Below the pieces are notes generated by a model. The model was not told the DNA's origin. It saw only the letters and a list, made by a program, of their open reading frames with translations, and searched no databases. The position numbers and the translations under genes were made by a program. Source: Rhodococcus sp. Leaf247 (GTDB lineage: Bacteria > Actinomycetota > Actinomycetes > Mycobacteriales > Mycobacteriaceae). From it: 64,000 nt of DNA. Shown here piece after piece: positions 9,248 to 17,509 of the stretch (position 1 is its first letter; every line of letters starts with the position of its first letter). Location of the stretch: the NCBI RefSeq assembly GCF_001426185.1, contig NZ_LMRP01000002.1:607445-671444 (forward strand), in the 5' to 3' direction.

Positions 9248-10296
9248 GTCCGGCCGTCGACCGGTCCCGCGCCGGCCGCTGGGTACTACTGGCGCTGGTC
9301 ACGGCCGTCGTGGCCGTGCTGGCGGATCGCGTCGGGGTGCCGTCGGCTGCTCTGTTCGTCGCGCTCGCCGTCGCGACGGTGTTCGCGTTGTGCAACAGAG
9401 GCCCCGGCAAGGTTCCCCGGCCGATGTCGATGGGTGCGCAGGCGATACTCGGCGTCGAGATCGGCACCCTGCTCGACCGGGACACGATGTCCTCGCTCGG
9501 GTCGGCCTGGATCTGGGTTCTGGTGGTGTCCCTCGGCACGCTGCTGCTCTCGATCGCGGCCGGCGCGCTGCTCGGATTACACCGCGACCTCGATGCGACG
9601 ACCGGCGCGCTCGCCCTGGTGGCCGGCGGGGCCTCGGGCATGGTCGCGATCGCCCGTGATCTGGGCGGCGACGAGCGCGTGGTCGCCGTGGTGCAGTACG
9701 TGCGGGTTCTGCTGGTCACCGCGTCCCTGCCGTTCGTCGCCACCGTGGTGTTCTCGGCCGACACGGGCCAGGGCGGATCGCCGATCACGGAGTCGGCTCC
9801 GCTATGGGCCGACGCTCTCTTCATCGCCGCCTGCCTGCTGGTGGGCATCCCGTTGGGGCGACTCGTTCGACTCCCCGCACCCGCGCTGCTCGGCCCGCTC
9901 ATGATCTCGGGCGCCGCAGACCTGCTCGGCTGGACGGGCGGTGCGGGCGTCCCCTTCCTGCTGCTCCAACTGGTCTACATCGTGATCGGGTGGCAGGCCG
10001 GTCTGCAGTTCACCCTCGACAGCCTCAAGTCCATCGGCCGCATCATCCCGTGGGCGGTGCTGCTGATCGTCGCGATCGCGGTGGGCTGCGCTCTGCTCGG
10101 ATTGATCCTGGTCGGCACCACCGGCATCACGCCGTACGAGGCCTACCTCGCGACGACGCCGGGCGGCATCTATGCCGTGCTGGCCCTCGCCGCGGCGAGC
10201 AACGTCAACGTCACGTTCGTCGTCGCGGCCCAGGTGCTGCGGGTGTTCCTGATGCTGCTGGTCGTCCCGCTGTTCACCCGGGCACGCGGGCGGTGA
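9244..10296 (+). CDS. AbrB-family membrane protein
   Basis: Integral membrane protein of about 350 aa of the AbrB/AbrB-duplication family (PF05145-like), with around ten hydrophobic segments. The internal symmetry is visible in two similar segments, SMGAQAILGVEIGTLL in the first half and VYIVIGWQAGLQFTLDSL in the second. The open frame runs far upstream inside the flavin reductase gene. The likely start is the TTG at 9244, which overlaps that gene's stop. Members have been linked to ammonia or regulatory phenotypes in some bacteria, but substrate and role are unknown. No regulator lies nearby. Confidence 0.8.
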   Translation: MSPAVDRSRAGRWVLLALVTAVVAVLADRVGVPSAALFVALAVATVFALCNRGPGKVPRPMSMGAQAILGVEIGTLLDRDTMSSLGSAWIWVLVVSLGTLLLSIAAGALLGLHRDLDATTGALALVAGGASGMVAIARDLGGDERVVAVVQYVRVLLVTASLPFVATVVFSADTGQGGSPITESAPLWADALFIAACLLVGIPLGRLVRLPAPALLGPLMISGAADLLGWTGGAGVPFLLLQLVYIVIGWQAGLQFTLDSLKSIGRIIPWAVLLIVAIAVGCALLGLILVGTTGITPYEAYLATTPGGIYAVLALAAASNVNVTFVVAAQVLRVFLMLLVVPLFTRARGR

Positions 10297-10307
10297 CTGC
10301 AGGACGG

Positions 10308-10340
10308 TGCGCCGAGCCGCGGATACCGCGGTTCGGCGCA
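10308..10340. terminator. Bidirectional hairpin terminator
   Basis: 15-bp stem with a 3-nt loop: TGCGCCGAGCCGCGG / CCGCGGTTCGGCGCA, with one G-T pair. It lies between the converging AbrB-like gene and the DUF6918-like gene. There is no clear T-tract, which is common for actinobacterial terminators. Confidence 0.75.
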
Positions 10341-10356
10341 CCGGGCGCTGTTCGGA

Positions 10357-10800
10357 TCAGGCTGCGTACTTCTGCACCAGAGCGCCGACACGGGGCAGTG
10401 CCTCGGTGACGTTCTTCTTCGCCGACGGACGCAGCGACGAGTACGCCTTCTTGATGGTGGACTTGCTGGTCTCGTCGATGCGCGCATCCGTCACGGACAG
10501 CAGCGCGTCGGAGGCCGCGTCACCGTTGGCGACGAGGTAGTCCCCGAACGATCCCGTCGGGTTCGCCGAGTACTGCGCCCAGAAGGGGTCGAGCTTGTCG
10601 ACGAAGCTCGGCCACAGCTTGGCCACGGCGTCGTCGATCACGTTGGGGCTGATCTTCTTGACGGCGCCGTACGCGCCCTTGACCGCGAGGCCGGATGCGC
10701 CCTTCTTGTCCGACACCTCCGCGTCGATCAGTGTGCGCACGTCCGCACGCACGGCGGATGCGTTGGTGTCGTCGAGGAGAGTCGTCTTCAGAGATGCCAC
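10357..10800 (-). CDS. DUF6918-like conserved protein
   Basis: 147-residue protein of unknown function. It has no signal peptide or membrane segment and is rich in Lys and Ala, with helix-forming stretches such as DVRTLIDAEVSDKKGASG. It resembles a conserved actinobacterial family annotated DUF6918; this assignment is from memory. The open frame starts at 10842, but GTG 10800 (VASLKTTLLDD) has an AGGA about 8 nt upstream and gives a more typical protein start. It follows menC on the same strand with 54 bp between. Confidence 0.7.
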   Translation of the reverse strand: MASLKTTLLDDTNASAVRADVRTLIDAEVSDKKGASGLAVKGAYGAVKKISPNVIDDAVAKLWPSFVDKLDPFWAQYSANPTGSFGDYLVANGDAASDALLSVTDARIDETSKSTIKKAYSSLRPSAKKNVTEALPRVGALVQKYAA

Positions 10801-10854
10801 GAAACAGTCCTGTCGTCGGGGAAAAGGAGGTGAACCGGTCACGAAGTCGGTATG

Positions 10855-11832
10855 TCACCGGTCGGCCGCGACATTACAACAGCGTTCGAGGCGCGCCATC
10901 CACCACCGACGACGCTCCTCCGACGCAGCCAGTGCATCCAGCCGAACCGGATCCGGGACGACGATGTCGGCGCGCAATCGGCCGTCGACGAGCACGCGTG
11001 GTTCGGCGACGTCGTCGACGAACAGTGCGCCCGTTCCCAGTCCGCAGGCCATCTCCGACTGCAGGGCCGCCGCCGCCGCGAGACCGGCGCTCATCCCGAC
11101 AGCGGAATCGAGTGCGCTGGACACGACCACCGGCACGCCGTACTCGGCCAGTTCCTCGGCGAGCGCGAGGACGGCGCGCATTCCGCCCAGCGGCGGAACC
11201 TTGACCACGGCCACGTCCGCGGCCCCGGCCCGCACGACCCGCATGGGGTCCTCGGCGCGCCGGATACTCTCGTCGGCCGCGATCGACACCCCGCGCACCC
11301 GGTCGCGCACCTCGGCGAGTTCCTCGACACTGGCGCACGGCTGCTCCGCGTACTCGAGGTCACCGTTCTCGGTCAGCGCCCGCAACGCGGTGACGGCCTC
11401 GTCGACGGTCCAGCCGCCGTTGGCGTCGACACGCACGGTGGGGACCAGGTCGCGCACCGCCTCGACGCGCGCCACGTCGTCGGCAAGAGACTGCCCCTTC
11501 TCCGCCACCTTGACCTTGGCCGTGCGGGCACCGGGGTAGCGGGCCAGCACATCGGGAACCTCCGCGGCGGGAACGGCGGGGACTGTCGCGTTGATGTCGA
11601 CGAACTCCCGCAGCGCGGTGGGCGGCCCCTGCCACGCCGTCTCTATGCCGGCGAGCAGCCACGACGTCGACTCGATGTCGTCGTACTCGGTGAACGCGCC
11701 GAACTCGCCCCATCCGGCCGGGCCCTCGAACAGCATCACCTCGCGCGTGGTGATGCCGCGGAAGCGCGTCCGCATCGGCAGGGAGAGCACACGCGCGGAG
11801 GCGGCGATCTCCTCGAACGACGGCAGCGTCAT
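10855..11832 (-). CDS. menC: o-Succinylbenzoate synthase MenC
   Basis: Enolase-superfamily dehydratase that converts SHCHC to o-succinylbenzoate in menaquinone synthesis. It is 325 aa, the short actinobacterial form. The catalytic lysine motif TAKVKVAEKG lies near residue 103, and the metal ligands are in RVDANGGW and the following YAEQPC and AADES stretches. It is 25 bp downstream of the hotdog thioesterase on the same strand, so the two probably share a transcript, while menB runs the other way. Confidence 0.93.
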   Translation of the reverse strand: MTLPSFEEIAASARVLSLPMRTRFRGITTREVMLFEGPAGWGEFGAFTEYDDIESTSWLLAGIETAWQGPPTALREFVDINATVPAVPAAEVPDVLARYPGARTAKVKVAEKGQSLADDVARVEAVRDLVPTVRVDANGGWTVDEAVTALRALTENGDLEYAEQPCASVEELAEVRDRVRGVSIAADESIRRAEDPMRVVRAGAADVAVVKVPPLGGMRAVLALAEELAEYGVPVVVSSALDSAVGMSAGLAAAAALQSEMACGLGTGALFVDDVAEPRVLVDGRLRADIVVPDPVRLDALAASEERRRWWMARLERCCNVAADR

Positions 11833-11857
11833 CGGTGCCCGCGAAGCGGCCGGGATG

Positions 11858-12469
11858 TCACTGCTGGCCGGGAAGGAGTTGGACCATCAGGGCGTTGCTC
11901 TCCGCCAGCAGTTTCCCGTCCGTGTTCTTCAGCGTCGCCTCGATGAACGTCTTGCGACCCTCGACATTCGTCACGTGGCCCTCGACGACCAGCGGCACGT
12001 TCAACGGAGTCACTGCGCGGTAGTCGATGTGCAGGAACGCCGTGCGGCTGATCGGTCGGCCGTAGGCGCGTTGGACGAGCCCGAACAGGTCGTCGAACAG
12101 CAGGGGAAGCGTGCCGCCGTGCGCCGCACCGTTGCCACCGAGGTGGAACCGTCGAAAGACACCGGTGGACCGCACCCCGTCCGGACCGTACTTCTCGATC
12201 GTCCACGGGAGCATCAGCAGACTGCCCCGCCCGGGGAGTCGGAGCGAGCGGCCTGCCGGTGATCGGCCTTCGGGCACGACGTACGGCGCCATGGTGGCCG
12301 CCAGCTTCTCGGCCTGGTCCGCGGCCAGTGCCAGCTGGTCGTCGGGCAGATCGGTGGACACCGCCAGGTCCTGGATCGTGCGGAGGGCTTCGATCAGACG
12401 GCCGTAGTCCGGCCCGGGCGTGGCCGGCGTGAATTTCGGGAAGCCGCCTTGCGGAGAATCCTCGGTCAT
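11858..12469 (-). CDS. PaaI-type hotdog thioesterase
   Basis: Hotdog-fold acyl-CoA thioesterase of 203 aa. About 100 N-terminal residues precede the hotdog domain. The core signature GNGAAHGGTLPLLFDDLFG (about residues 125-143) holds the HGG turn and the acidic residue of the PaaI/THEM4 group, and RAVTPLNVPLVVEGHV and ALMVQLL follow. The open frame continues to 13471 as the antisense of menB; ATG 12469 is the real start, with a TACCGT box 6 nt upstream (leaderless). It sits between menC and menB, so hydrolysis of DHNA-CoA (the MenI step) is an attractive but unproven role. Confidence 0.85.
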   Translation of the reverse strand: MTEDSPQGGFPKFTPATPGPDYGRLIEALRTIQDLAVSTDLPDDQLALAADQAEKLAATMAPYVVPEGRSPAGRSLRLPGRGSLLMLPWTIEKYGPDGVRSTGVFRRFHLGGNGAAHGGTLPLLFDDLFGLVQRAYGRPISRTAFLHIDYRAVTPLNVPLVVEGHVTNVEGRKTFIEATLKNTDGKLLAESNALMVQLLPGQQ

Positions 12470-12475
12470 CGCACG

Positions 12476-12513
12476 ACGGTAACGCGGAGTCCGGATCCTC
12501 CCGTCGTTAGGCT
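12476..12513. promoter_or_regulatory. Divergent leaderless promoters of the thioesterase-menC unit and menB
   Basis: The minus strand has TACCGT at 12476-12481, 6 nt before ATG 12469. The plus strand has TAGGCT at 12508-12513, 7 nt before GTG 12521. Both spacings fit leaderless mRNAs. Only 51 bp separate the start codons, so the two menaquinone units are probably transcribed from overlapping promoters. Confidence 0.5.
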
Positions 12514-12520
12514 GTCGAAG

Positions 12521-13429
12521 GTGACCGATGAGACCTCGCCGTTCCAGCCCGACCTGTGGACCGCGGTCCCCGGCTTCGAGGACCTGGTGGACATCACCTA
12601 CCACCGCCACGTGACCGACGGGACCGTGCGCATCGCCTTCGACCGCCCCGAGGTACGCAACGCGTTCCGCCCCGGCACGGTCGACGAGCTGTACCGGACC
12701 CTCGATCACGCGCGGATGACGTCCGATGTCGGCGCCGTCCTGCTCACCGGCAACGGCCCCGCACCGAAGGACGGCGTGTGGTCCTTCTGCTCCGGGGGCG
12801 ATCAGCGCATCCGCGGTCGCAGCGGCTACCAGTATGCGAGCGGTGACACCGCGGAGACCGTCGACAAGGCACGCGCCGGACGGCTCCACATCCTGGAGGT
12901 ACAGCGCCTGATCCGCACGATGCCGAAGGTCGTGATCTGCCTCGTCAACGGCTGGGCCGCGGGCGGCGGACACAGCCTCCACGTGGTCTGCGACCTCACG
13001 CTCGCGAGCCGTGAGCACGCCCGGTTCAAGCAGACGGACGCCGACGTGGGCAGCTTCGACGGCGGGTACGGCAGTGCGTACCTGGCGAAGATGGTGGGCC
13101 AGAAGTTCGCTCGCGAGATCTTCTTCCTCGGCGATACCTACACCGCCGAGGACATGCACCGGATGGGTGCGGTCAACAAGGTGGTCGACCATGCCGACCT
13201 CGAGACCGTCGCGATCGAGTGGGGGCGCACGATCAACGGCAAGTCCCCGCAGGCGCAGCGAATGCTCAAGTACGCGTTCAACCTTCAGGACGACGGTCTG
13301 GTGGGGCAGCAACTCTTCGCCGGTGAGGCGACGCGCCTGGCATACATGACCGACGAGGCCGTGGAGGGTCGCGACTCGTTCCTCGAGAAGCGTGAGCCGG
13401 ACTGGTCTCCCTACCCCTGGTACTTCTGA
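12521..13429 (+). CDS. menB: 1,4-Dihydroxy-2-naphthoyl-CoA synthase MenB
   Basis: Crotonase-fold enzyme that closes the naphthoquinone ring from o-succinylbenzoyl-CoA. It is 302 aa from GTG 12521. The oxyanion-hole segments are WSFCSGGDQRIRGRSGYQY (near residue 90) and NGWAAGGGHSLHVVCDLT (near residue 145). The family-specific catalytic stretch DADVGSFDGGYGSAYLAKMVGQK and the C-terminal DWSPYPWYF are complete. The upstream part of the open frame (from 12449) lies over the divergent promoter region. It is followed 16 bp later by the VOC gene and then menE. Confidence 0.97.
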   Translation: MTDETSPFQPDLWTAVPGFEDLVDITYHRHVTDGTVRIAFDRPEVRNAFRPGTVDELYRTLDHARMTSDVGAVLLTGNGPAPKDGVWSFCSGGDQRIRGRSGYQYASGDTAETVDKARAGRLHILEVQRLIRTMPKVVICLVNGWAAGGGHSLHVVCDLTLASREHARFKQTDADVGSFDGGYGSAYLAKMVGQKFAREIFFLGDTYTAEDMHRMGAVNKVVDHADLETVAIEWGRTINGKSPQAQRMLKYAFNLQDDGLVGQQLFAGEATRLAYMTDEAVEGRDSFLEKREPDWSPYPWYF

Positions 13430-13445
13430 GAGGCGATGCACTGCC

Positions 13446-13808
13446 ATGGAGGTATTGGCAAGCCGGATCATTCTGCGCCCGAGAGAGTTCGACGAGGCGC
13501 TGCACTTCTACCGGGATCAGCTGGGACTCGGCATATTCCGTGAGTACCCGGGCGGCGTCGTGTTCTTCGCAGGGCAGTCGTTGATCGAGGTCGCGGGACA
13601 CGGCGAACGGAAAGCGGGAGCGACGATCCTGCTGCAGGTGCGTGACGTCGAGGCGACACGCGCCGAGTTGGAGGCGGCCGGCGTCGAGATCGTGCGGCCC
13701 CCGACGACCGAGCCGTGGGGACTGACGGAGATGTGGATCGCCGATCCCGACGGCAATTCCCTGGTCGTGGTCGAGGTTCCGCCCGGTCACCCGCAGCGCC
13801 GTGGCTGA
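13446..13808 (+). CDS. VOC (glyoxalase/bleomycin-resistance) superfamily protein
   Basis: Small vicinal-oxygen-chelate fold protein of 120 aa from ATG 13446. Paired beta-alpha-beta-beta-beta modules are evident from FDEALHFYRDQLGL (residues 14-27) and WIADPDGNSLVVVE (near residues 98-111). Potential metal ligands are few: a Glu in SLIEVAGH and the C-terminal VVEV. It is encoded between menB and menE, and its end overlaps the menE start by 8 bp, so it is coupled to menaquinone genes. No menaquinone role is known to me. Confidence 0.82.
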   Translation: MEVLASRIILRPREFDEALHFYRDQLGLGIFREYPGGVVFFAGQSLIEVAGHGERKAGATILLQVRDVEATRAELEAAGVEIVRPPTTEPWGLTEMWIADPDGNSLVVVEVPPGHPQRRG

Positions 13809-14958
13809 TCTGACGGTACTGCCGGTGCCCGGCGGCGAGGCAGTGCTGGAACTGCTCCCGCATCTGCGGTCCGTGCTCGACGGGACAGCGGCTCCGGCGC
13901 TTCCCGTCCCCGCCGACGACGTCCGCGAGCAACGCCGGCTCGTCGACGCGCTCGCGCCCGGCACGCCGATCGATCCGTCGACGGCGATGGTGCTGGCCAC
14001 GTCGGGATCGACGGGAATCCCCAAGGGGGCGTTGCTCACTGCCGACGCGTTGCGGGCGAGTGCCGCCGCGACCCACGCGCGATTGGGTGGTCCCGGACGG
14101 TGGCTGCTGGCTCTGCCCGCCCACCACATCGCCGGCATGCAGGTGGTGTTGCGCTCGCTGGCCGCGGGATTCGATCCCGCCGTCGTGGACGTGCAGGCGG
14201 GTTTCGACCCCGCCGACCTGACGCGGGCGATCGCGTCGATGACCGGTTCCCGCCGATACACCTCGCTGGTGCCCACTCAGCTGATCAAGGCGCTCGACCA
14301 CCCGGACGCGGTGGCGGCCCTGGCATCCCTCGATGCGGTCCTGCTCGGCGGCGCCGCCACACCGGCTCCTGTGCTGGCGCGGGCGGTCGACGCGGGAATC
14401 AGAGTCGTCCGGACGTACGGCATGACCGAAACCTGTGGCGGCTGTGTCTACGACGGTGTGCCGCTGGACGGTGTCCGCGTACGCCTCGACGACGGACGGG
14501 TAGTACTCGGCGGCCCGACGCTGGCGAACGGGTATCGAGGCCTGCCCAGTCACCCCGCATTCGCCGAACCCGGATGGTTCCGGACCGACGACCTGGGTCG
14601 ACTCCAGGACGGACGGCTGCAGATCCTGGGCCGCCTCGACGACGCCATCACCTCGGGTGGACTCACCGTGGTGCCGCGAGTGGTCGAGGAGTCCGCGGCG
14701 CGTGTCGACGGCGTCGCGGAGTGTGTCGTGGTCGGTGTGCCGGACGAGCGACTGGGCGAACGCGTCGGCGCGCTGGTGGTGCTGCGTCCCGGGTCGAGCG
14801 CGACGGCGGAGTCGATACGGGAGAGTGTCGCCGCCGACCTGGGTGCCGCTGCAGCGCCCCGGCAGGTGGTTCTGGTCGCTGCGTTGCCGCTCCGCGGGCC
14901 GGGCAAGGTCGACCGCACCGCTGCCCGGCGCCTTCTGAGCGAGTCACGCAACCCCTGA
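13801..14958 (+). CDS. menE: o-Succinylbenzoate--CoA ligase MenE
   Basis: Adenylating enzyme that makes o-succinylbenzoyl-CoA, the MenB substrate. It is 385 aa from GTG 13801, the compact form typical of actinobacteria, which is shorter at the N-terminus than enterobacterial MenE. The P-loop is LATSGSTGIPKGALLT (residues 62-77). The A5 motif is RTYGMTETCGG (near residue 202), the hinge is ILGRLDDAI, and the C-terminal catalytic lysine lies in RGPGKVDR. Its start overlaps the VOC gene, which places it in the menB-VOC-menE operon. Confidence 0.94.
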   Translation: MADLTVLPVPGGEAVLELLPHLRSVLDGTAAPALPVPADDVREQRRLVDALAPGTPIDPSTAMVLATSGSTGIPKGALLTADALRASAAATHARLGGPGRWLLALPAHHIAGMQVVLRSLAAGFDPAVVDVQAGFDPADLTRAIASMTGSRRYTSLVPTQLIKALDHPDAVAALASLDAVLLGGAATPAPVLARAVDAGIRVVRTYGMTETCGGCVYDGVPLDGVRVRLDDGRVVLGGPTLANGYRGLPSHPAFAEPGWFRTDDLGRLQDGRLQILGRLDDAITSGGLTVVPRVVEESAARVDGVAECVVVGVPDERLGERVGALVVLRPGSSATAESIRESVAADLGAAAAPRQVVLVAALPLRGPGKVDRTAARRLLSESRNP

Positions 14959-14964
14959 CCGGGG

Positions 14965-14982
14965 GTCATTCGATTGAATGAC
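14965..14982. repeat. Perfect inverted repeat downstream of menE
   Basis: GTCATTC-GATT-GAATGAC, 7-bp arms with a 4-nt loop, 6 bp after the menE stop and about 100 bp before the GAF-like gene. It may be a weak terminator or an operator for the next gene. A second short pairing, ACCCC/GGGGT, overlaps its left side. Confidence 0.45.
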
Positions 14983-15083
14983 AGCAGGTCAGCGTCTGTG
15001 TCCACCCGAGCAGGCGGACCCCGCCTCGGACAGCACGGTCGGTAGGCTTGTTCAGTACATCCGGGTCGGGTTCGGAGGCACAC

Positions 15084-16193
15084 GTGGACAAGGCGGGGCG
15101 CGCGACGGGGACACCTCCCGACGCGCACGACGGATGGATCGTCGTGGAGACTCTCGCCGAACCGATCGACGGTGGAGCACTGGGCACCGTCGTCGCGAAG
15201 GACGGCAGAGCAAAAGAATGGACGGCCCTTCAACGGTCCGTCCCCAACAAACGTGTCGCGGACGCGGCACGCGCCGTCGTGGCCTCGGTCGTCGAGACCG
15301 GCGTCGAGACGTCGGTGTCGGTACCCGGGATGCGCGTTCCGTTGCGCGCCGTTCCCGTCGCCGGTCCCAGCAGAGCGGTACACGGGGTACTTCTCTACGT
15401 CGGCGACGACGCGGATGCCTCGCCCCCCGACGTGACCGGGTGGGACTGGACCTCCGCGGACCGGTTGTTCGAGTACACGACCGAGATGGACCGGATGGTT
15501 CCTCGCGAGTCCGGGCGCGGGCCGTCGGCGACAGCGTTCGAGTTCTTCGACAAGAACGAGGATGCCGAGAGCGCCATGTATCTGATGGTCGCCCTGTTCG
15601 ACGCCGACCCCGGAACGCGGTGGGACGGCGCCGTCACTCTGCGGACGTCGAGGGGACCTCGACCGCTCCGCATCGCTTTGCGCACCGTGCACGACGAGGC
15701 GTCCCGGGACGACAGGATCACGCACGGTCTCTCTATCGCACTGCGGGACGACGAATTCGTCTCCCCCGGACCGTCGTTCGAGGCGTTCGCCCTCCGCTCA
15801 CTGACCCGTGACTCGCCGACCGCTATCGCCTTGATCGACGCGGAGAGAGTGCGTCTGACACGGTGGCTGACCGAACCGGTTCCCGACATCCTGTGGAAGG
15901 GACAGGTGGATCAGCGCGACACCCCGCACCCCGAGGACATCGCACGGATCGTCTCCGCCTATCGACACATGCACGAGTGGGTGGACCGGAAGGTCGAGAT
16001 CCCCGGCGTTCGACTGCGACGCGTCGACGGCGGGTGGACCGTGGTCGACCTTCGCGCCACTCGCATTCCGCACGAGCGATTCCTGATGGTCGAGTTCCAA
16101 CCGGTCGGGTTCTCGTCCGAGCCGGATCCGGTACCGGTCACCGACACCGGCTACCCCGGCAGGGGGCCCCGCCCGTCCGACCGCAAGCGGTGA
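15084..16193 (+). CDS. GAF/PAS-like sensory protein (DUF5593/DUF5628 type)
   Basis: 369-residue cytoplasmic protein without membrane segments. The first 120 residues (GWIVVETLAEP ... RAVHGVLLYVGDD) look like a degenerate GAF domain. The second half (WTSADRLFEYTTEMDRMVP, then AFEFFDKNEDAESAMYLMVALF) looks PAS-like. It resembles actinobacterial proteins annotated DUF5593/DUF5628, from memory. No kinase, cyclase or DNA-binding domain follows, so any output is unclear. The frame opens at 15048, but GTG 15084 has GGAGG 6 nt upstream, and a TAGGCT box lies at 15043-15048. Confidence 0.72.
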   Translation: MDKAGRATGTPPDAHDGWIVVETLAEPIDGGALGTVVAKDGRAKEWTALQRSVPNKRVADAARAVVASVVETGVETSVSVPGMRVPLRAVPVAGPSRAVHGVLLYVGDDADASPPDVTGWDWTSADRLFEYTTEMDRMVPRESGRGPSATAFEFFDKNEDAESAMYLMVALFDADPGTRWDGAVTLRTSRGPRPLRIALRTVHDEASRDDRITHGLSIALRDDEFVSPGPSFEAFALRSLTRDSPTAIALIDAERVRLTRWLTEPVPDILWKGQVDQRDTPHPEDIARIVSAYRHMHEWVDRKVEIPGVRLRRVDGGWTVVDLRATRIPHERFLMVEFQPVGFSSEPDPVPVTDTGYPGRGPRPSDRKR

Positions 16194-16208
16194 TCGCGGT
16201 TGCGGTGC

Positions 16209-16400
16209 TTACAGTCTCGGGATACCGACCCGTGCGGCGAGGCACCGCTCGAGGTCCTCGGTGACGGCCCAGGCAGTGTCGAGGTCCCCATCAAGAAGCA
16301 GGGTGCGCTGACGGGCGGTCAAGGCGCGGATCGAACGATCCAGTTCGTCGGCGGTCATGGCCGATACTGCGTCGGCGACCGTGGTGCTGAAGCTCTCCAT
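16209..16400 (-). CDS. Small conserved protein of unknown function
   Basis: 63-residue acidic protein (MESFSTTVADAV ... AARVGIPRL), probably an all-helical bundle (DELDRSIRALTARQRTLLLDGDLDTAWAVTEDLERC). It has no membrane segment. The start at 16400 was chosen because the upstream extension to 16463 reads like promoter sequence. It converges with the GAF-like gene and is divergent from menA. I cannot name a family. Confidence 0.6.
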   Translation of the reverse strand: MESFSTTVADAVSAMTADELDRSIRALTARQRTLLLDGDLDTAWAVTEDLERCLAARVGIPRL

Positions 16401-16489
16401 CGAGTCATCCCCGGGGTGTGACAGGGAGCCATTCGTACAGCTCCGCGCGTGTGCCACGTTCACGGTCGACCACGACAGACCTGTGAGTA

Positions 16490-16506
16490 ACCCTCGAGGC
16501 GAGGGT
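16490..16506. repeat. Perfect inverted repeat upstream of menA
   Basis: ACCCTCG-AGG-CGAGGGT, 7-bp arms with a 3-nt loop, 85 nt before the menA ATG in the divergent intergenic region. It could be an operator or a leader hairpin; nothing shows which. Confidence 0.4.
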
Positions 16507-16591
16507 GCTGGAGGAAGTGTAGGCCACGGTTCCGACCCCCGACAACCGCACCGAGCACGTCGCCGAACTCCCGGTGCGGGATGATCCCCTC

Positions 16592-17461
16592 ATGGCGACA
16601 GCAGCACAGTGGATCGAAGGGGCGCGGCCGCGCACCTTGCCGAACGCGATCGCACCCGTCGTGGTGGCGACCGGAGCGGCGGCACAACTCGCGGACGTGA
16701 CGTGGTGGAAGGCGCCGGTGGCGCTGATCGTCGCCGTGGCACTGATCGTCGGAGTCAACTACTCCAACGACTACTCCGACGGCATCCGCGGCACGGACGA
16801 CGACCGCGTCGGACCGCTGCGACTGGTCGGCTCGAAGGTCGCTACCCCGTCGTCCGTCCGCAACGCCGCGATCGCATGTTTCGCCGTGGCCGGTGTCGCC
16901 GGACTCGTCCTCGCCCTGACGACGGCGTGGTGGTTGGTCCTGATCGGCGCGCTCTGCATCGGCGGCGCCTGGTACTACACGGGTGGCTCGAAGCCGTACG
17001 GCTACAGCGGTCTCGGCGAGGTCGCCGTGTTCGTCTTCTTCGGCTTGGTCGCCGTACTGGGCACCCAGTTCGTGCTCACCGGACGCGTCGACCTGGTCGG
17101 GCTCGGATGCGCCGTCGGGATGGGCTCGTTCTCCAGTGCGGTGCTCGTGGCCAACAACATCCGCGACATCCCCACCGACGCCGAGTCCGGCAAGCTGACT
17201 CTCGCCGTCCGACTGGGAGATGCGCGCAGTCGTGGACTGCACGCCGCGCTTCTCGCCGTCCCGTTCGTCGTCAGCCTGGTGCTGATCGTCGCGTCACCGT
17301 GGGCCGTGCTCGGTATTGTCGCCTTCCCGCTGGCGTGGCGTGCCAATGCGCCGGTACGGGCACGCAAGCACGGCATGGAGCTGATCCCGGCTCTGCGCGA
17401 CTCGGGGCTCGCGATGCTCGTGTGGGGCGTTGCCACCGCGGTGGGCCTGTTCCTCGCCTGA
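16592..17461 (+). CDS. menA: 1,4-Dihydroxy-2-naphthoate polyprenyltransferase MenA
   Basis: Integral membrane UbiA-superfamily enzyme that attaches the polyprenyl chain to DHNA, giving demethylmenaquinone. It is 289 aa with eight to nine hydrophobic segments. The first Asp-rich motif is [22 protein letters not shown] (about residues 55-76), and the second is [19 protein letters not shown] (near residue 190). ATG 16592 gives the usual [17 protein letters not shown] start. It completes the local set menA-B-C-D-E-G-J plus the prenyl synthase; menF and menH-type genes are not in the window. Confidence 0.95.
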   Translation: MATAAQWIEGARPRTLPNAIAPVVVATGAAAQLADVTWWKAPVALIVAVALIVGVNYSNDYSDGIRGTDDDRVGPLRLVGSKVATPSSVRNAAIACFAVAGVAGLVLALTTAWWLVLIGALCIGGAWYYTGGSKPYGYSGLGEVAVFVFFGLVAVLGTQFVLTGRVDLVGLGCAVGMGSFSSAVLVANNIRDIPTDAESGKLTLAVRLGDARSRGLHAALLAVPFVVSLVLIVASPWAVLGIVAFPLAWRANAPVRARKHGMELIPALRDSGLAMLVWGVATAVGLFLA

Positions 17462-17509
17462 GCGGAAAAGCCGTTGCTCCGGCTCACGACCATCCCCTAC
17501 GGTCGAGGC

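Noticed and set aside
10824..10835. Strong plus-strand AAGGAGGTGA as a ribosome binding site
   Set aside because: It lies upstream of the DUF6918-like gene on the opposite strand and no plausible plus-strand start and frame follow it.
12470..13471. Apparent long N-terminal part of the minus-strand frame 11858-13471
   Set aside because: It is the antisense of menB; the residues are His/Val/Asp-rich shadow sequence without domains, while ATG 12469 gives a complete hotdog protein.
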